A DNA stretch of 20,551 nucleotides. It comes from Actinomycetes bacterium. Lineage in GTDB: Bacteria; Actinomycetota; Acidimicrobiia; Acidimicrobiales; Palsa-688. The notes under the pieces are model-generated. The model saw nothing but the letters and a program-made list of their open reading frames with translations, did not search any database and had not been told where the DNA came from. The stretch's first letter is position 1. Every line of letters starts with the position of its first letter. The position numbers and the translations under genes are program-made. The DNA lies in assembly GCA_021796905.1 (NCBI GenBank), contig JAKABK010000005.1, positions 1-20,551 on the forward strand, written 5' to 3'. Below, piece after piece: positions 1 through 7,408 of the stretch.

Positions 1-1
1 G

Positions 2-652
2 GTGCCCCACCTGCCCGCCCGACAGGTACGCGACGCGGCCGAGCTGCGGGACTTCGTCGGTCGGATCGGCGACGCCGGGATCACCGACCTCTACGTGGTC
101 GGCGGTGACGCCCCCGAGCCTCACGGCCCGTACACCTCGGCGGCTGAGCTGCTCGCCGAGCTCTCCACCATCGACCACGGCCTTACCGAGATCGGCGTTG
201 CCTGCTACCCCGAGGGGCACCCGTCGATCCCCGACGACGTGCTCCTCGGTGCCTTGCTGGACAAGCAGCCGCTCGCCACCTACATGTGCAGCCAGCTGTG
301 CTTCGACGGGGGCACCCTGCTCCGCTGGCTGCGCTCCACCCGGGCGGAGGGGGTGACGCTCCCGCTGCACCTCGGTCTCGCCGGTCCGCTCAGCCTGCTG
401 AAGCTGGCCGAGCTGTCGGTCCGCATCGGGGTCGGGGCCTCCGTCAAGTACCTCACCAAGCAGCACGGGCTGGTCGGGAGCCTGCTCCGCGGCGGTGCTT
501 ACCGGCCGGAGGAGCTGCTCGGCGGTATCGGAGAGGACCTGGCCTCGCCGACGCTCGGCATCAGCCGGTTGCACTTGTGCACCTTCAACCAGGTGGCGGC
601 CACCCGCGACTGGCAGCGCCGGATCGCAGCCGGTGGCCGGGGCCCCGGGTAG
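2..652 (+). CDS. metF: Methylenetetrahydrofolate reductase family protein, 5' end missing
   Basis: The 216 visible residues match the C-terminal three quarters of the FAD-dependent methylenetetrahydrofolate reductase TIM barrel, which makes 5-methyl-THF for methionine synthesis and one-carbon metabolism. The visible start (VPHLPAR) is the family's internal PHL strand motif, normally about 60-70 residues into the protein, so the gene is cut by the window edge; the GTG at position 2 is probably not the start. Other family landmarks are VVGGDAPEPHGPY (flavin/folate-site loop), an LPLHLGLAGPL strand and the closing HLCTFNQVAATRDW segment. The gene ends in TAG, 23 bp before the stop of a convergent gene. 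MetF-like proteins in actinobacteria can belong to paralogous groups working in other one-carbon routes, so the exact substrate is less certain than the fold. Confidence 0.85.
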   Translation: MPHLPARQVRDAAELRDFVGRIGDAGITDLYVVGGDAPEPHGPYTSAAELLAELSTIDHGLTEIGVACYPEGHPSIPDDVLLGALLDKQPLATYMCSQLCFDGGTLLRWLRSTRAEGVTLPLHLGLAGPLSLLKLAELSVRIGVGASVKYLTKQHGLVGSLLRGGAYRPEELLGGIGEDLASPTLGISRLHLCTFNQVAATRDWQRRIAAGGRGPG

Positions 653-675
653 GACGGGTGGTTCCCCGCCGGCGG

Positions 676-1227
676 TTACCAGTACTCCGACGCCGGCCTG
701 CTGGTGGTGGCGACGATCGACCAGATCCACACCCCCACCAGCCCGAGCCACCCGACCCCGGTCCAGACCAGGGCGACGCTGACGACGTCGATGACCAGGC
801 CTGTCCAGAACTTCCCCCGGTCGCGGTCGTAGGTGTACAGCCAGGTCCAGAAGGCGAGCAGGACGGCGAGGGCCACCGCTACCCGCTTGTCCCTCCGGGC
901 GTCGACCGGTCGGCCGCAGCGGGCACACGCCGCTTGCCAGGTAGGGGCCCCGCACGACCGGCACCACCGGTCCGGCGGGGTCCCCACGGTGTGGGCGGGT
1001 GGAGGCGGGTAGGAGGCGGGCGACGGCGGTGGGGGAGGGGTCGCAGCCTCGAGCTGCTCGTAACGGTAGAGAGCCAGGTCGAACAGCCCCGGTTCGTAGT
1101 GCTCCACGACCGGGTGGCCCTCGACCAGTAGGTCTTCGATCACGTACCCGCAGGGTCCGCAGCCGAGCCGGTAGCGCAGGCCGGCCCGCAGCGTCTGTTG
1201 GGCGTCGTCACCAACCGGACCGACCAT
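676..1227 (-). CDS. Zinc-ribbon / TM2-like membrane protein
   Basis: This 183-residue protein has a soluble N-terminal half, a proline-rich linker (about 64-84), a C4 zinc ribbon (C89-x2-C92 ... C101-x2-C104) and a C-terminal membrane part with two hydrophobic helices (about 115-132 and 143-172). The membrane part resembles the TM2 domain: basic KR lead-in, first helix, short polar turn (YTYDRDRGKF), second Gly/Trp-rich helix. An extra CxxC sits near residues 23-26. The ATG at 1227 is chosen because a GAGGGG Shine-Dalgarno lies just upstream and the longer reading frame above it overlaps the oxidase gene. It starts 26 bp after the oxidase stop, so co-transcription is likely. The function is unknown; TM2/zinc-ribbon proteins are usually uncharacterised membrane proteins. 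Confidence 0.7.
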   Translation of the reverse strand: MVGPVGDDAQQTLRAGLRYRLGCGPCGYVIEDLLVEGHPVVEHYEPGLFDLALYRYEQLEAATPPPPPSPASYPPPPAHTVGTPPDRWCRSCGAPTWQAACARCGRPVDARRDKRVAVALAVLLAFWTWLYTYDRDRGKFWTGLVIDVVSVALVWTGVGWLGLVGVWIWSIVATTSRPASEYW

Positions 1228-1253
1228 GGCACCGTCCCCTCGTGGCTGGCAGC

Positions 1254-2528
1254 CTAGCGGTCGAGGCTGTCCCGACGACCGAGGCAGCGATCGACGAAGG
1301 GGTTGGACAGCACCCGCTCCGGGTCCACCCGATCGGCCAGCTCCCGGAAGTCCCGGAGCCGGGGGTATGCCTGCCGCAATGCGTCGGGTCCCGTCGCCGC
1401 CAGCTTCCCCCAATGGGGGCGGGGATCGAAGGGGGAGAGGGTCTCTTCGACCATCGGCAGCAGATCGGCGACGGCATCCGGGTCGGGTCGCCAGGTGAAG
1501 TGCAGTGCCACGCTGTCGCGCTGCCACGCGGGGCTGAGCCAGGGCTCGTCGGCGGCAACCGCACGCACCTCGGAGACGAGCACCAGCGGGGCGAGCGCTG
1601 GAGCGATGGCCGCAATGCGCCCGACGGCGTCGGCCCCGAGCCCTGCCGGGACCAGCCACTCGCTCTGCAGCTCGGCACCGGCGCTCGGCACCGCGTCGGC
1701 TCGGAAGTGGGGGAGCCTCTCGTGCCAGGCTCCGGGCACCCCGAGCTGGTCGGTCGCGGCGGCCGGGTCGGCTCCGGGAACCGGGTGGACCGCTGCTGGC
1801 GCCGGGCGGCCACCGACCAGGTCGCGTAGCGAGCGGGTGGAGGCGGTCGGCTCCCCTACGGGGACGCGCCGTTTGACCCAAACCTGACCGAACGTCTCCG
1901 GTGTCGCCCAGTTGGTGAACAAACTGACGCTGTCGCCGACACCGAGGACGACCTCGAGGTCATCGAGGACCGCGTCGAGCGGGACGTCGAGGAAGACTTC
2001 CTGGACCACGTCGTAGGCCGGTTCGAGCTCGAGCTGCATGCGGAGCGCGATCCCGACTGCGCCGAGGGCCACGACCGACCCGGCGAAGTCGGCATCGGCG
2101 CTCGTCACCGTCTCGAGCTCACCTCCGGGCCGGACCAGCTCGAGCGCGCTCACCGCCGCCGCCAGGCCCGGGTTGGAGCGACCCGAACCGTGGGTGCCGG
2201 TGGCGCAGGCCCCGGCGACGGTCACGTGCGGTACCGACGCCAGGTTGGCGAGGGCCCAGCCCTCTGCGTGCAGCTCCGGGCATATCCGACCGTAGGTGGC
2301 CCCGGCGGGCACCCAGGCCCGGCGGCCGGCCGGGTCGACCTCCACCTCCCCGGGCATGTTCTCCAACGAGACCAGCGTCCCGTCGGTGTCGGCGATCGGG
2401 TTGAACGAGTGCCCGGAGCCGAGCGCCCGCACCCGCCGCCGGTCGGACATCAGGTCCTGGAGCTGTTCCACCGACGAAGGCCTGACCAGCTCAGCCGCAG
2501 CGAAGGTGACGTTGCCAGCCCAGTTCAT
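1254..2528 (-). CDS. FAD-linked oxidase, alditol/xylitol oxidase (AldO) type
   Basis: This 424-residue protein belongs to the vanillyl-alcohol-oxidase/PCMH flavoprotein superfamily and is closest in layout to actinobacterial alditol oxidase (Streptomyces AldO, about 418 residues), which oxidises polyols at C1 and reduces O2 to H2O2. The N-terminal FAD domain has RALGSGHSFN with His40 at the position used for covalent flavin attachment, followed by SLENM and the Gly-rich AGACATGTHGSG loop. The C-terminal domain ends with the HWGKL substrate-site motif characteristic of the AldO/gulonolactone oxidase group. The ATG at 2528 gives the expected family N-terminus; upstream residues in the same frame are low-complexity. 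A TATCCT hexamer at 2551-2556 may be its -10. L-gulonolactone or other sugar-lactone oxidase remains an alternative. Confidence 0.85.
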   Translation of the reverse strand: MNWAGNVTFAAAELVRPSSVEQLQDLMSDRRRVRALGSGHSFNPIADTDGTLVSLENMPGEVEVDPAGRRAWVPAGATYGRICPELHAEGWALANLASVPHVTVAGACATGTHGSGRSNPGLAAAVSALELVRPGGELETVTSADADFAGSVVALGAVGIALRMQLELEPAYDVVQEVFLDVPLDAVLDDLEVVLGVGDSVSLFTNWATPETFGQVWVKRRVPVGEPTASTRSLRDLVGGRPAPAAVHPVPGADPAAATDQLGVPGAWHERLPHFRADAVPSAGAELQSEWLVPAGLGADAVGRIAAIAPALAPLVLVSEVRAVAADEPWLSPAWQRDSVALHFTWRPDPDAVADLLPMVEETLSPFDPRPHWGKLAATGPDALRQAYPRLRDFRELADRVDPERVLSNPFVDRCLGRRDSLDR

Positions 2529-2630
2529 GTGCGTGGATCCCACCCGGGGGAGGATACGACCTCGGCTCGGAGCTCCGGGAGGGCGACTCCGGCGGGCCGG
2601 CGGTGTCGCTGGCGGCTCCGGCATGCAGTC

Positions 2631-4085
2631 TCAGACCTCGGCGAGCACTCCCGAGGCCACCATCGCGACCACCGCCTCGAGGTCGGATGGGAACGTCGCC
2701 GCCGAGGTGGTCCCTGGCACCAACCGGCGGACGGCGTCGCGGGCTGCGGACGGTCCCCGCCCGAGCCGGGACGGTCGGGCCAGGTCGACCGCCTGGGATG
2801 CCACCACCAGCTCGACCGCCGTGACCCGGGCGATCAGGTCGAGCATCTCGGTCAGCCGGCGGGCGGACAGGGGCGCCATGCTCGTACGGTCCTCGATCCC
2901 CTCGCCCTTGGTGGTGCTCACGAGCTCGTGGGAGACCGGGATCGCCAGGCTCCGGGCTTCCACGGCCAGAGCTTGGGCGGCTACAGCCAGTTCGGCGAGC
3001 CCGTCGTCGGTCCCGTCCGGGACCGACGACAGGCCCGCCGGTAACCCCGACCAGGGGGCGGACAGCAGCTTCACGGTCCTTTCTGCCGCTGCTCCCACCA
3101 CCGGTGCCAGGGCCAGGCGGGCGAGATCGACCGCTGCGGCTGTCTGCCCGGCGTCGAAGTTGCCGACCGACACGATCCGGCCCTCGCCGACGACGACTGC
3201 CGGGTTGCCCTGGGAGGAGTTGATCTCGGTCTCCACCACCGAGGTCGCGTAGGTGAGGGCGTCGCGGGCGGCGCCGTGGAGCTGGGGCACGCAGCGGAAG
3301 GTGAGCGGGTCCTGGAGGTTGCGGGGAGCACCGGGATCCCAGATCCCCGACCCGTCGAGCAGCCCTCTCAGCCGTTCCAGCGTGACGGCGAGACCCGGGA
3401 ACGGGCGCATCTCGGCGACGACGGGGTGCAGGACGCTCGGGTTGGCGCGGAAGGCCTCGAAGTCGAGGGTGGCGGCAGTGTCCATCGTGGCGAGCAGGAC
3501 GGTGGCGTCTGCGATCGCGAGCGCCGACCAGGCGGTGGAGAAGGCGTTGTTGTCGAGCAGCGCCAGCCCCTCCCCCTCGGCGAGGGCGGTCCCGGAGCGG
3601 GAGATCAGGCCGTGGGCGAGGTCGGCCATCGGCCCGAGGTCCGCCTGGCCGACCGAGCCGAGTCGGCGCACCGGCGGTGGAAGCGGGTCCTCCAGTAGCC
3701 CGAGGAGGGCGTCGACCAGTTCGGGCCTGACTCCCGAGACCCCCTTGGACAGACCGTTGGCCAGGACCACCAGCGTGGCGCGGACCACCTCGGCGGGTGC
3801 CGGCGGGCCCTGGGCGACCCGGTGGCCGGCGACCAAGCGTTCCTCGAAGCCTGCCTGGCGGGCCGGGTCGATCCGTGCCCGCTTGCGTTCGGCGACCCCG
3901 GTGGTGAGCCCGTAGACCGGCTCCCCCGAGCAGAGGGCTGCCTCCACTACCCTCCGGCTGGTTGTCATGCGCTGTGCGACGCCGGGGGCCAGGGTCGCCG
4001 GGGCACCCCGACGGGCCACCGCGACGAGGTCGGCGAGACCGAGATGGGAGCCGTCGAGCACTATCGGGCTGCTGGGCTCCGTCAT
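2631..4085 (-). CDS. Aromatic amino acid ammonia-lyase (HAL/PAL) homologue lacking the MIO triad
   Basis: This 484-residue protein aligns along its full length with histidine/phenylalanine ammonia-lyases: YGLTTG (Tyr58, the catalytic tyrosine loop), NN179-180 where N-G is usual, MRPFPG (226-231), QDPLTFRC (258-265, where QDxYSLRC is usual), EINSSQGNPAVV (287-298) and GIEDRTSM (396-403) keeping the catalytic Glu398. In active lyases the motif GSVGASGDLAPLAH supplies Ala-Ser-Gly, which cyclises to the electrophilic MIO cofactor. Here residues 143-156 read GSVGQADLGPMADL, with the triad reduced to Gln-Ala. Both flanks stay in the same frame, so this is not a frameshift. Ordinary MIO-dependent deamination is therefore doubtful; a different reaction, a binding role or a decayed enzyme are possible. 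It is encoded 28 bp after the SIMPL gene. Confidence 0.82.
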   Translation of the reverse strand: MTEPSSPIVLDGSHLGLADLVAVARRGAPATLAPGVAQRMTTSRRVVEAALCSGEPVYGLTTGVAERKRARIDPARQAGFEERLVAGHRVAQGPPAPAEVVRATLVVLANGLSKGVSGVRPELVDALLGLLEDPLPPPVRRLGSVGQADLGPMADLAHGLISRSGTALAEGEGLALLDNNAFSTAWSALAIADATVLLATMDTAATLDFEAFRANPSVLHPVVAEMRPFPGLAVTLERLRGLLDGSGIWDPGAPRNLQDPLTFRCVPQLHGAARDALTYATSVVETEINSSQGNPAVVVGEGRIVSVGNFDAGQTAAAVDLARLALAPVVGAAAERTVKLLSAPWSGLPAGLSSVPDGTDDGLAELAVAAQALAVEARSLAIPVSHELVSTTKGEGIEDRTSMAPLSARRLTEMLDLIARVTAVELVVASQAVDLARPSRLGRGPSAARDAVRRLVPGTTSAATFPSDLEAVVAMVASGVLAEV

Positions 4086-4092
4086 CGAGCGG

Positions 4093-4098
4093 ATGGTA
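4093..4098 (-). promoter_or_regulatory. Candidate -10 (TACCAT) for leaderless ammonia-lyase-like mRNA
   Basis: On the minus strand TACCAT (TANNNT type) ends 7 nt before the ATG at 4085, and no Shine-Dalgarno is visible. This spacing fits a transcript that begins at the start codon. Only the hexamer and its spacing support the call. Confidence 0.35.
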
Positions 4099-4113
4099 GC
4101 GGTGCCGCCCGGA

Positions 4114-4914
4114 TCAGCCCACCGAGTAGACGACGGTCACCTGGGCGGCGACCGTCTGGGTCCCGGCCTCGACCGGTGTGGGAACCGCCGCCGACCCCGA
4201 TGAGCCGGCGCTGTGGAGTCCCAATCCCCCGGAGCTCCCCGCCAGCGGGTAGTACAGCGGGCTGGTGGCGTCGGAGATCGAGCAGAGCTGTCCGAGACGG
4301 GAGCCGGCCGCGGTTGCCATCGCCTCGGCCCGCCCCTCGGCGCGTTTCACTGCGTCGATCCGGGCCTCGATCGCCGGGGTGGTGTCGTTGCTCACCGCGA
4401 ACTGCAGGTTGTCGAACTGGAGGCTGTTGCCCACCGCACCGACCGCGCTGTCGATGATCCTGCTCGCCGAGGTGATCTCCGGGTCGGTGACCGACACCGT
4501 GTTGGTGACCGAGAAGCCGGCGATCACCCCCTTGGCGTCATAGTTCGCCCCGATCGACAGGTTGGTGGTCTGCACATCCGGTGCGGGCACGCCGGCGCTG
4601 CGGAGCACTGCGACCAGCTTGGCGGCCTTGGCGTCGGCTGAGGAGAGGGCTGCCGCGACCGTCGGTGCCTTGGTCTGCACCCCGAGATCGAGCAGCAAGG
4701 TGTCGGGCCGGGCCGATACCTCGCCGAGGGCGGTGGCGGTCACGGTCGGCATCCCGGCGCACGCCGACGCGCTGGTCGGCGCCAGGCTCGACCGGGGGCT
4801 CGCAGCGGGGGAGACCACCTGGCGCCCGGCCGTCGGGGCGCCGCCGCAGGCGGTCAGGGCCAGACCGCCCGCGGCCAGCGCGGCGGCCGAGGCGAGCAGG
4901 TGTCGTCGGGTCAT
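4114..4914 (-). CDS. SIMPL-domain (DUF541) lipoprotein
   Basis: This 266-residue exported protein begins with TRRHLLASAAALAAGGLAL followed by the lipobox LTAC (Cys23). The paired arginines make Tat export plausible before lipidation. After a Ser/Ala/Pro linker, residues from about 53 to the end form a SIMPL/DUF541 domain: a VTATALGEVSARPD opening strand, an ALSSADAKAAKLVAVLRSAGV helix, DVQTTNLSIGANYD, and a closing AAQVTVVYSVG strand. Most SIMPL proteins are periplasmic or surface proteins of unknown biochemical role. The ATG at 4914 is fixed by the signal peptide and a GGAGG Shine-Dalgarno 8 nt upstream. A cysteine just before the domain (about residue 52) and one in LGQLCSI could form a disulfide. 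Confidence 0.85.
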   Translation of the reverse strand: MTRRHLLASAAALAAGGLALTACGGAPTAGRQVVSPAASPRSSLAPTSASACAGMPTVTATALGEVSARPDTLLLDLGVQTKAPTVAAALSSADAKAAKLVAVLRSAGVPAPDVQTTNLSIGANYDAKGVIAGFSVTNTVSVTDPEITSASRIIDSAVGAVGNSLQFDNLQFAVSNDTTPAIEARIDAVKRAEGRAEAMATAAGSRLGQLCSISDATSPLYYPLAGSSGGLGLHSAGSSGSAAVPTPVEAGTQTVAAQVTVVYSVG

Positions 4915-5106
4915 GTCGATCGTCCTCCCGTCGCGGCGGTTCCGCCGCGTCACCCTCTTCGACGCCTGCCGGGCGTCCCGAGTTCCCCGGGTCGGAGGGG
5001 CCGGCGGGACTACCGCCGCGCCGCGAGCCGACGATGTCCCGACCGCGTCCCGGGGCGGTGCCAACCGCCCGTTGGGCAGCCCGACCCGCCCGTTGCTACT
5101 CCGGGT
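4915..5106. other. 192-bp intergenic gap with an 8-bp perfect hairpin
   Basis: The gap between the exporter stop and the lipoprotein start holds a perfect inverted repeat at 4932-4949 (CGCGGCGG, 2-nt loop, CCGCCGCG), followed on the minus strand by the GGAGG ribosome site of the lipoprotein gene. On that mRNA the hairpin would lie a few bases upstream of the Shine-Dalgarno. No T-run follows, so it is not a standard terminator. I see no gene in the rest of the gap. Confidence 0.5.
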
Positions 5107-6702
5107 TCAGTGGGTCGGCGCAGGTGGGCCACCGCCGGCGGGGACGAAGTCCCTGGAGCGGATCAAGGCGAATGCGAGCACCGCCGAGGCGAGGCTGATG
5201 ATCGCCGCTATCAGGAGGATCTCGTTCAGCGCAGAGGTGAAGCTGCCGCGCAGCACGTGCACGACGAGGGCCCGCTGGTCGGCGGGGACCCGGGCGAGGA
5301 TCTGCCCGACGTTGCCGTCCTCGAGGCCGGTGGTGATCGTCGCCGCGTGGAGGGCCAGGCCCTTACCCGCCGTCCGGGAGGCGACCGCGGTCCCGAGCTG
5401 GGTGACGAAGAGACTGCCGAGCAACGCGATCCCGGTCGCGATCCCCACCTGGCGGAAGGTCGAGTTGATCCCCGACGCCATGCCCGAGCGCTGCGGTTCG
5501 ACCACCCCGACCGCGGTGGACGCGAGGGGTGGGTTGACGAAGCCGACCCCGATCCCGGCTATGACCAGGCCGGGGATCAGGTGGGTCCACGAGGAGCCGG
5601 CGGTGAGGCCGCGCATCAAGAGCATCCCGGCTCCGGCCAGGGCCAGGCCCGGTCCGATCAGGGCCCGGATGGGGACCTTGGATGTGAGCCGTCCGGCGAC
5701 GCCGGCGACCACCATGATCGCGCCGGAGAGCACGAGGAGCCGCAGGCCGGTCTGCAGGGCGCTGTAGCCGAGGACGTCCTGGAGGTAGAGCACCAGGTAC
5801 AACAGGATCGAGAAGATGCCCGCGGACACGCCGAAGGCGGCGAGCGAGCCGCCGGTGAAGGTCGGCAGGCGGAACAGCGACAGGTCGAACATGGCGTGCT
5901 CGCTGCGGGCCTCGACGCCCACGAAGACCACGATGAGCGCGGCGGCGACTGCGAGCGCGGTGATCACCCGGGCCGAGCCGAACCCCACGATCCCGGACTC
6001 GATCAGCCCGTACACCAATCCGGCGAGCGCGACGGTGAAGCACGCGAATCCGGCCCAGTCCGGGCGGCGGGCGTGCTCGTTGCGGGACTCGACCACCCGG
6101 GTGACGCTCAGCACCACGGCGACGATCCCGATCGGCAGGTTGACGAAGAAGATGTACCGCCACGACAGGCCGGTGACGAGCGCGCCCCCGACTATCGGCC
6201 CGATCGCCACGGCCACGCCGGTGATCGCTCCCCACGCCCCGAACGCCACTCCTCGGTCCTTGCCGTGGAAGGCGTTGGCGAGCAGGGCGAGGGAGACGGC
6301 GAACATGATCGCTCCCCCGATCCCCTGCAGTCCCCGGGACAAGATGAGCATCGTCGGGCTCTGGGCGGCCCCGCAGAGGGCAGAGGAGGCGGTGAAGATG
6401 ACCAGGCCGAAGACCCACAGCTTGCGCCGCCCGAACATGTCGGCGAGCGAGCCGGCGGTGAGCAGCAGGGCGGCGAGGGTCAGGGCGTAGGCGTCGACGA
6501 CCCACTGCAGGTCGGCGAAGCTCGAGTGCAGAGATCTCTGGATCGCCGGGAGTGCGACGTTGACGATGGTGATGTCGAGCAGGAGCATGAAGGTCCCGAG
6601 GCAGACGGCGGCCAGCGTCCACCACTTCGGGTCCCTGCTCGTGGCCCGGTCGCCATCGGGGTGGTCGCTCGTGAGGACTGCGGCGCGGCTCTCGGTGGTC
6701 AC
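5107..6702 (-). CDS. MFS drug exporter, DHA2 (EmrB/QacA, 14-TM) family
   Basis: This protein of about 531 residues has the hydrophobic pattern of a 14-helix proton antiporter. DHA2 landmarks include LDITIVNVALPAIQ in helix 1, QWVVDAYALTLAALLL, motif A GSLADMFGRRKLW in loop 2-3, and motif C-like GAITGVAVAIGPIVGGAL. It should expel lipophilic or aromatic compounds across the inner membrane. The GTG at 6702 is preferred because a TACCCT hexamer ends 6 nt before it (leaderless pattern), whereas the longer reading frame would run through the divergent operator into the tetR coding region. It is transcribed divergently from the TetR gene; the shared operator indicates local, substrate-induced derepression. 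The substrate cannot be read from sequence. Confidence 0.92.
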   Translation of the reverse strand: MTTESRAAVLTSDHPDGDRATSRDPKWWTLAAVCLGTFMLLLDITIVNVALPAIQRSLHSSFADLQWVVDAYALTLAALLLTAGSLADMFGRRKLWVFGLVIFTASSALCGAAQSPTMLILSRGLQGIGGAIMFAVSLALLANAFHGKDRGVAFGAWGAITGVAVAIGPIVGGALVTGLSWRYIFFVNLPIGIVAVVLSVTRVVESRNEHARRPDWAGFACFTVALAGLVYGLIESGIVGFGSARVITALAVAAALIVVFVGVEARSEHAMFDLSLFRLPTFTGGSLAAFGVSAGIFSILLYLVLYLQDVLGYSALQTGLRLLVLSGAIMVVAGVAGRLTSKVPIRALIGPGLALAGAGMLLMRGLTAGSSWTHLIPGLVIAGIGVGFVNPPLASTAVGVVEPQRSGMASGINSTFRQVGIATGIALLGSLFVTQLGTAVASRTAGKGLALHAATITTGLEDGNVGQILARVPADQRALVVHVLRGSFTSALNEILLIAAIISLASAVLAFALIRSRDFVPAGGGPPAPTH

Positions 6703-6708
6703 CCCGGC

Positions 6709-6739
6709 AGGGTACCGACATGTGTACGCTTGTACACAA
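6709..6739. promoter_or_regulatory. Divergent exporter/tetR control region with perfect operator
   Basis: A perfect inverted repeat TGTGTAC-GCTT-GTACACA occupies 6721-6738 and abuts the tetR ATG at 6739. The + strand TACGCT (6725-6730), inside the repeat, ends 8 nt before that ATG and fits a leaderless tetR -10. On the minus strand TACCCT (6714-6709) ends 6 nt before the exporter GTG, with TTGTGT (6739-6734) as a possible -35. One bound TetR dimer would cover the tetR -10 and the exporter -35. Confidence 0.75.
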
Positions 6740-7386
6740 TGGATGTTGGATCGCCGCCGGGACGTGGAGCGGCCGGCGAGGCCCATCGCGACGCGATGCG
6801 GACCAGGGAGCGGATCCTCGAGGCAGCGCGGGCTGCCTTCAGCCGGTACGGCTACGACGGCACGACCGTGAGGACCGTGGCCGCCGGAGCCGGGGTAGCC
6901 CCCAACCTGATCACCCGCTACTTCGGTGGGAAGTCTGGTCTGTTCAGGGAGGCCGCGACCGCCGGGCTAGAGGTCGGCTCGACCCTGCCGGGACCCCCGG
7001 GGCGGCTCGGGGAGCGGATCTCCGCCAAGGTCGTAGGTCGCTGGGAGGCGGGTGTAGTGGAGGACCCGCTGCTCATGATGCTGCGATCGGCCGGCACCTC
7101 CGACGAGGCGGCCCGTGAGCTCGGTGAGCTCCTCCAGCGCGAGGCCGCAAGACCCCTCGTGGCCCACCTCGTCTCGGACCTCGGGTGCACCCCGGCAGAC
7201 GCCGAGGGTCGAGCGGCGGCGATCGGTGCCCTGATCATGGGTGTGGTGACCACCCGGTACGTCATGCGCTCCGGGCCGCTCGCCGACGCGGACCCGCAGA
7301 GCCTCCGAGGCTGGCTGTCGGACCGGATCCAGCTACTGGCCGACACGCCCGCACCGGTCCTGCGTCGCCACCCGAGGAGGAGCTGA
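6739..7386 (+). CDS. TetR-family transcriptional repressor
   Basis: This 215-residue protein has the TetR N-terminal DNA-binding domain: MRTRERILEAARAAFSRYGY (helix 1), TTVRTVAAGAGVAPNLITRYF (helix-turn-helix, about 42-62) and GGKSGLF. The C-terminal ligand domain resembles the TetR_C group with the typical RAAAIGALIMGVVTTRYV helix. The ATG at 6739 directly follows the inverted repeat and has no Shine-Dalgarno, suggesting leaderless translation; ATG 6796 (Met20) is an alternative start that would leave a 57-nt leader. Being divergent from a DHA2 exporter with one operator between them, it most likely represses that exporter and itself, and releases DNA on binding an exporter substrate. Confidence 0.92.
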   Translation: MDVGSPPGRGAAGEAHRDAMRTRERILEAARAAFSRYGYDGTTVRTVAAGAGVAPNLITRYFGGKSGLFREAATAGLEVGSTLPGPPGRLGERISAKVVGRWEAGVVEDPLLMMLRSAGTSDEAARELGELLQREAARPLVAHLVSDLGCTPADAEGRAAAIGALIMGVVTTRYVMRSGPLADADPQSLRGWLSDRIQLLADTPAPVLRRHPRRS

Positions 7387-7408
7387 CCCCGACGCCGGGC
7401 GGGCCGGC

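Noticed and set aside
3630..3670. A frameshift destroying the MIO motif of the ammonia-lyase homologue
   Set aside because: Family motifs immediately before (GSVG) and after (DL, LAHG, NN, QDP) are in one continuous frame, so the change is a substitution and one-residue deletion, not a frame error.
5070..5086. CGTTGGGC... resembling the 17-bp operator
   Set aside because: It lacks the AACGA half and several fixed positions, and lies just after the exporter stop, not in a promoter position.
4900..7386. Long open + strand frame over the exporter region ending in the TetR protein
   Set aside because: Most of it is antisense to the clear DHA2 exporter and is Asp/Glu/Gly/Arg-rich shadow sequence; only the part from 6739 shows a real family.
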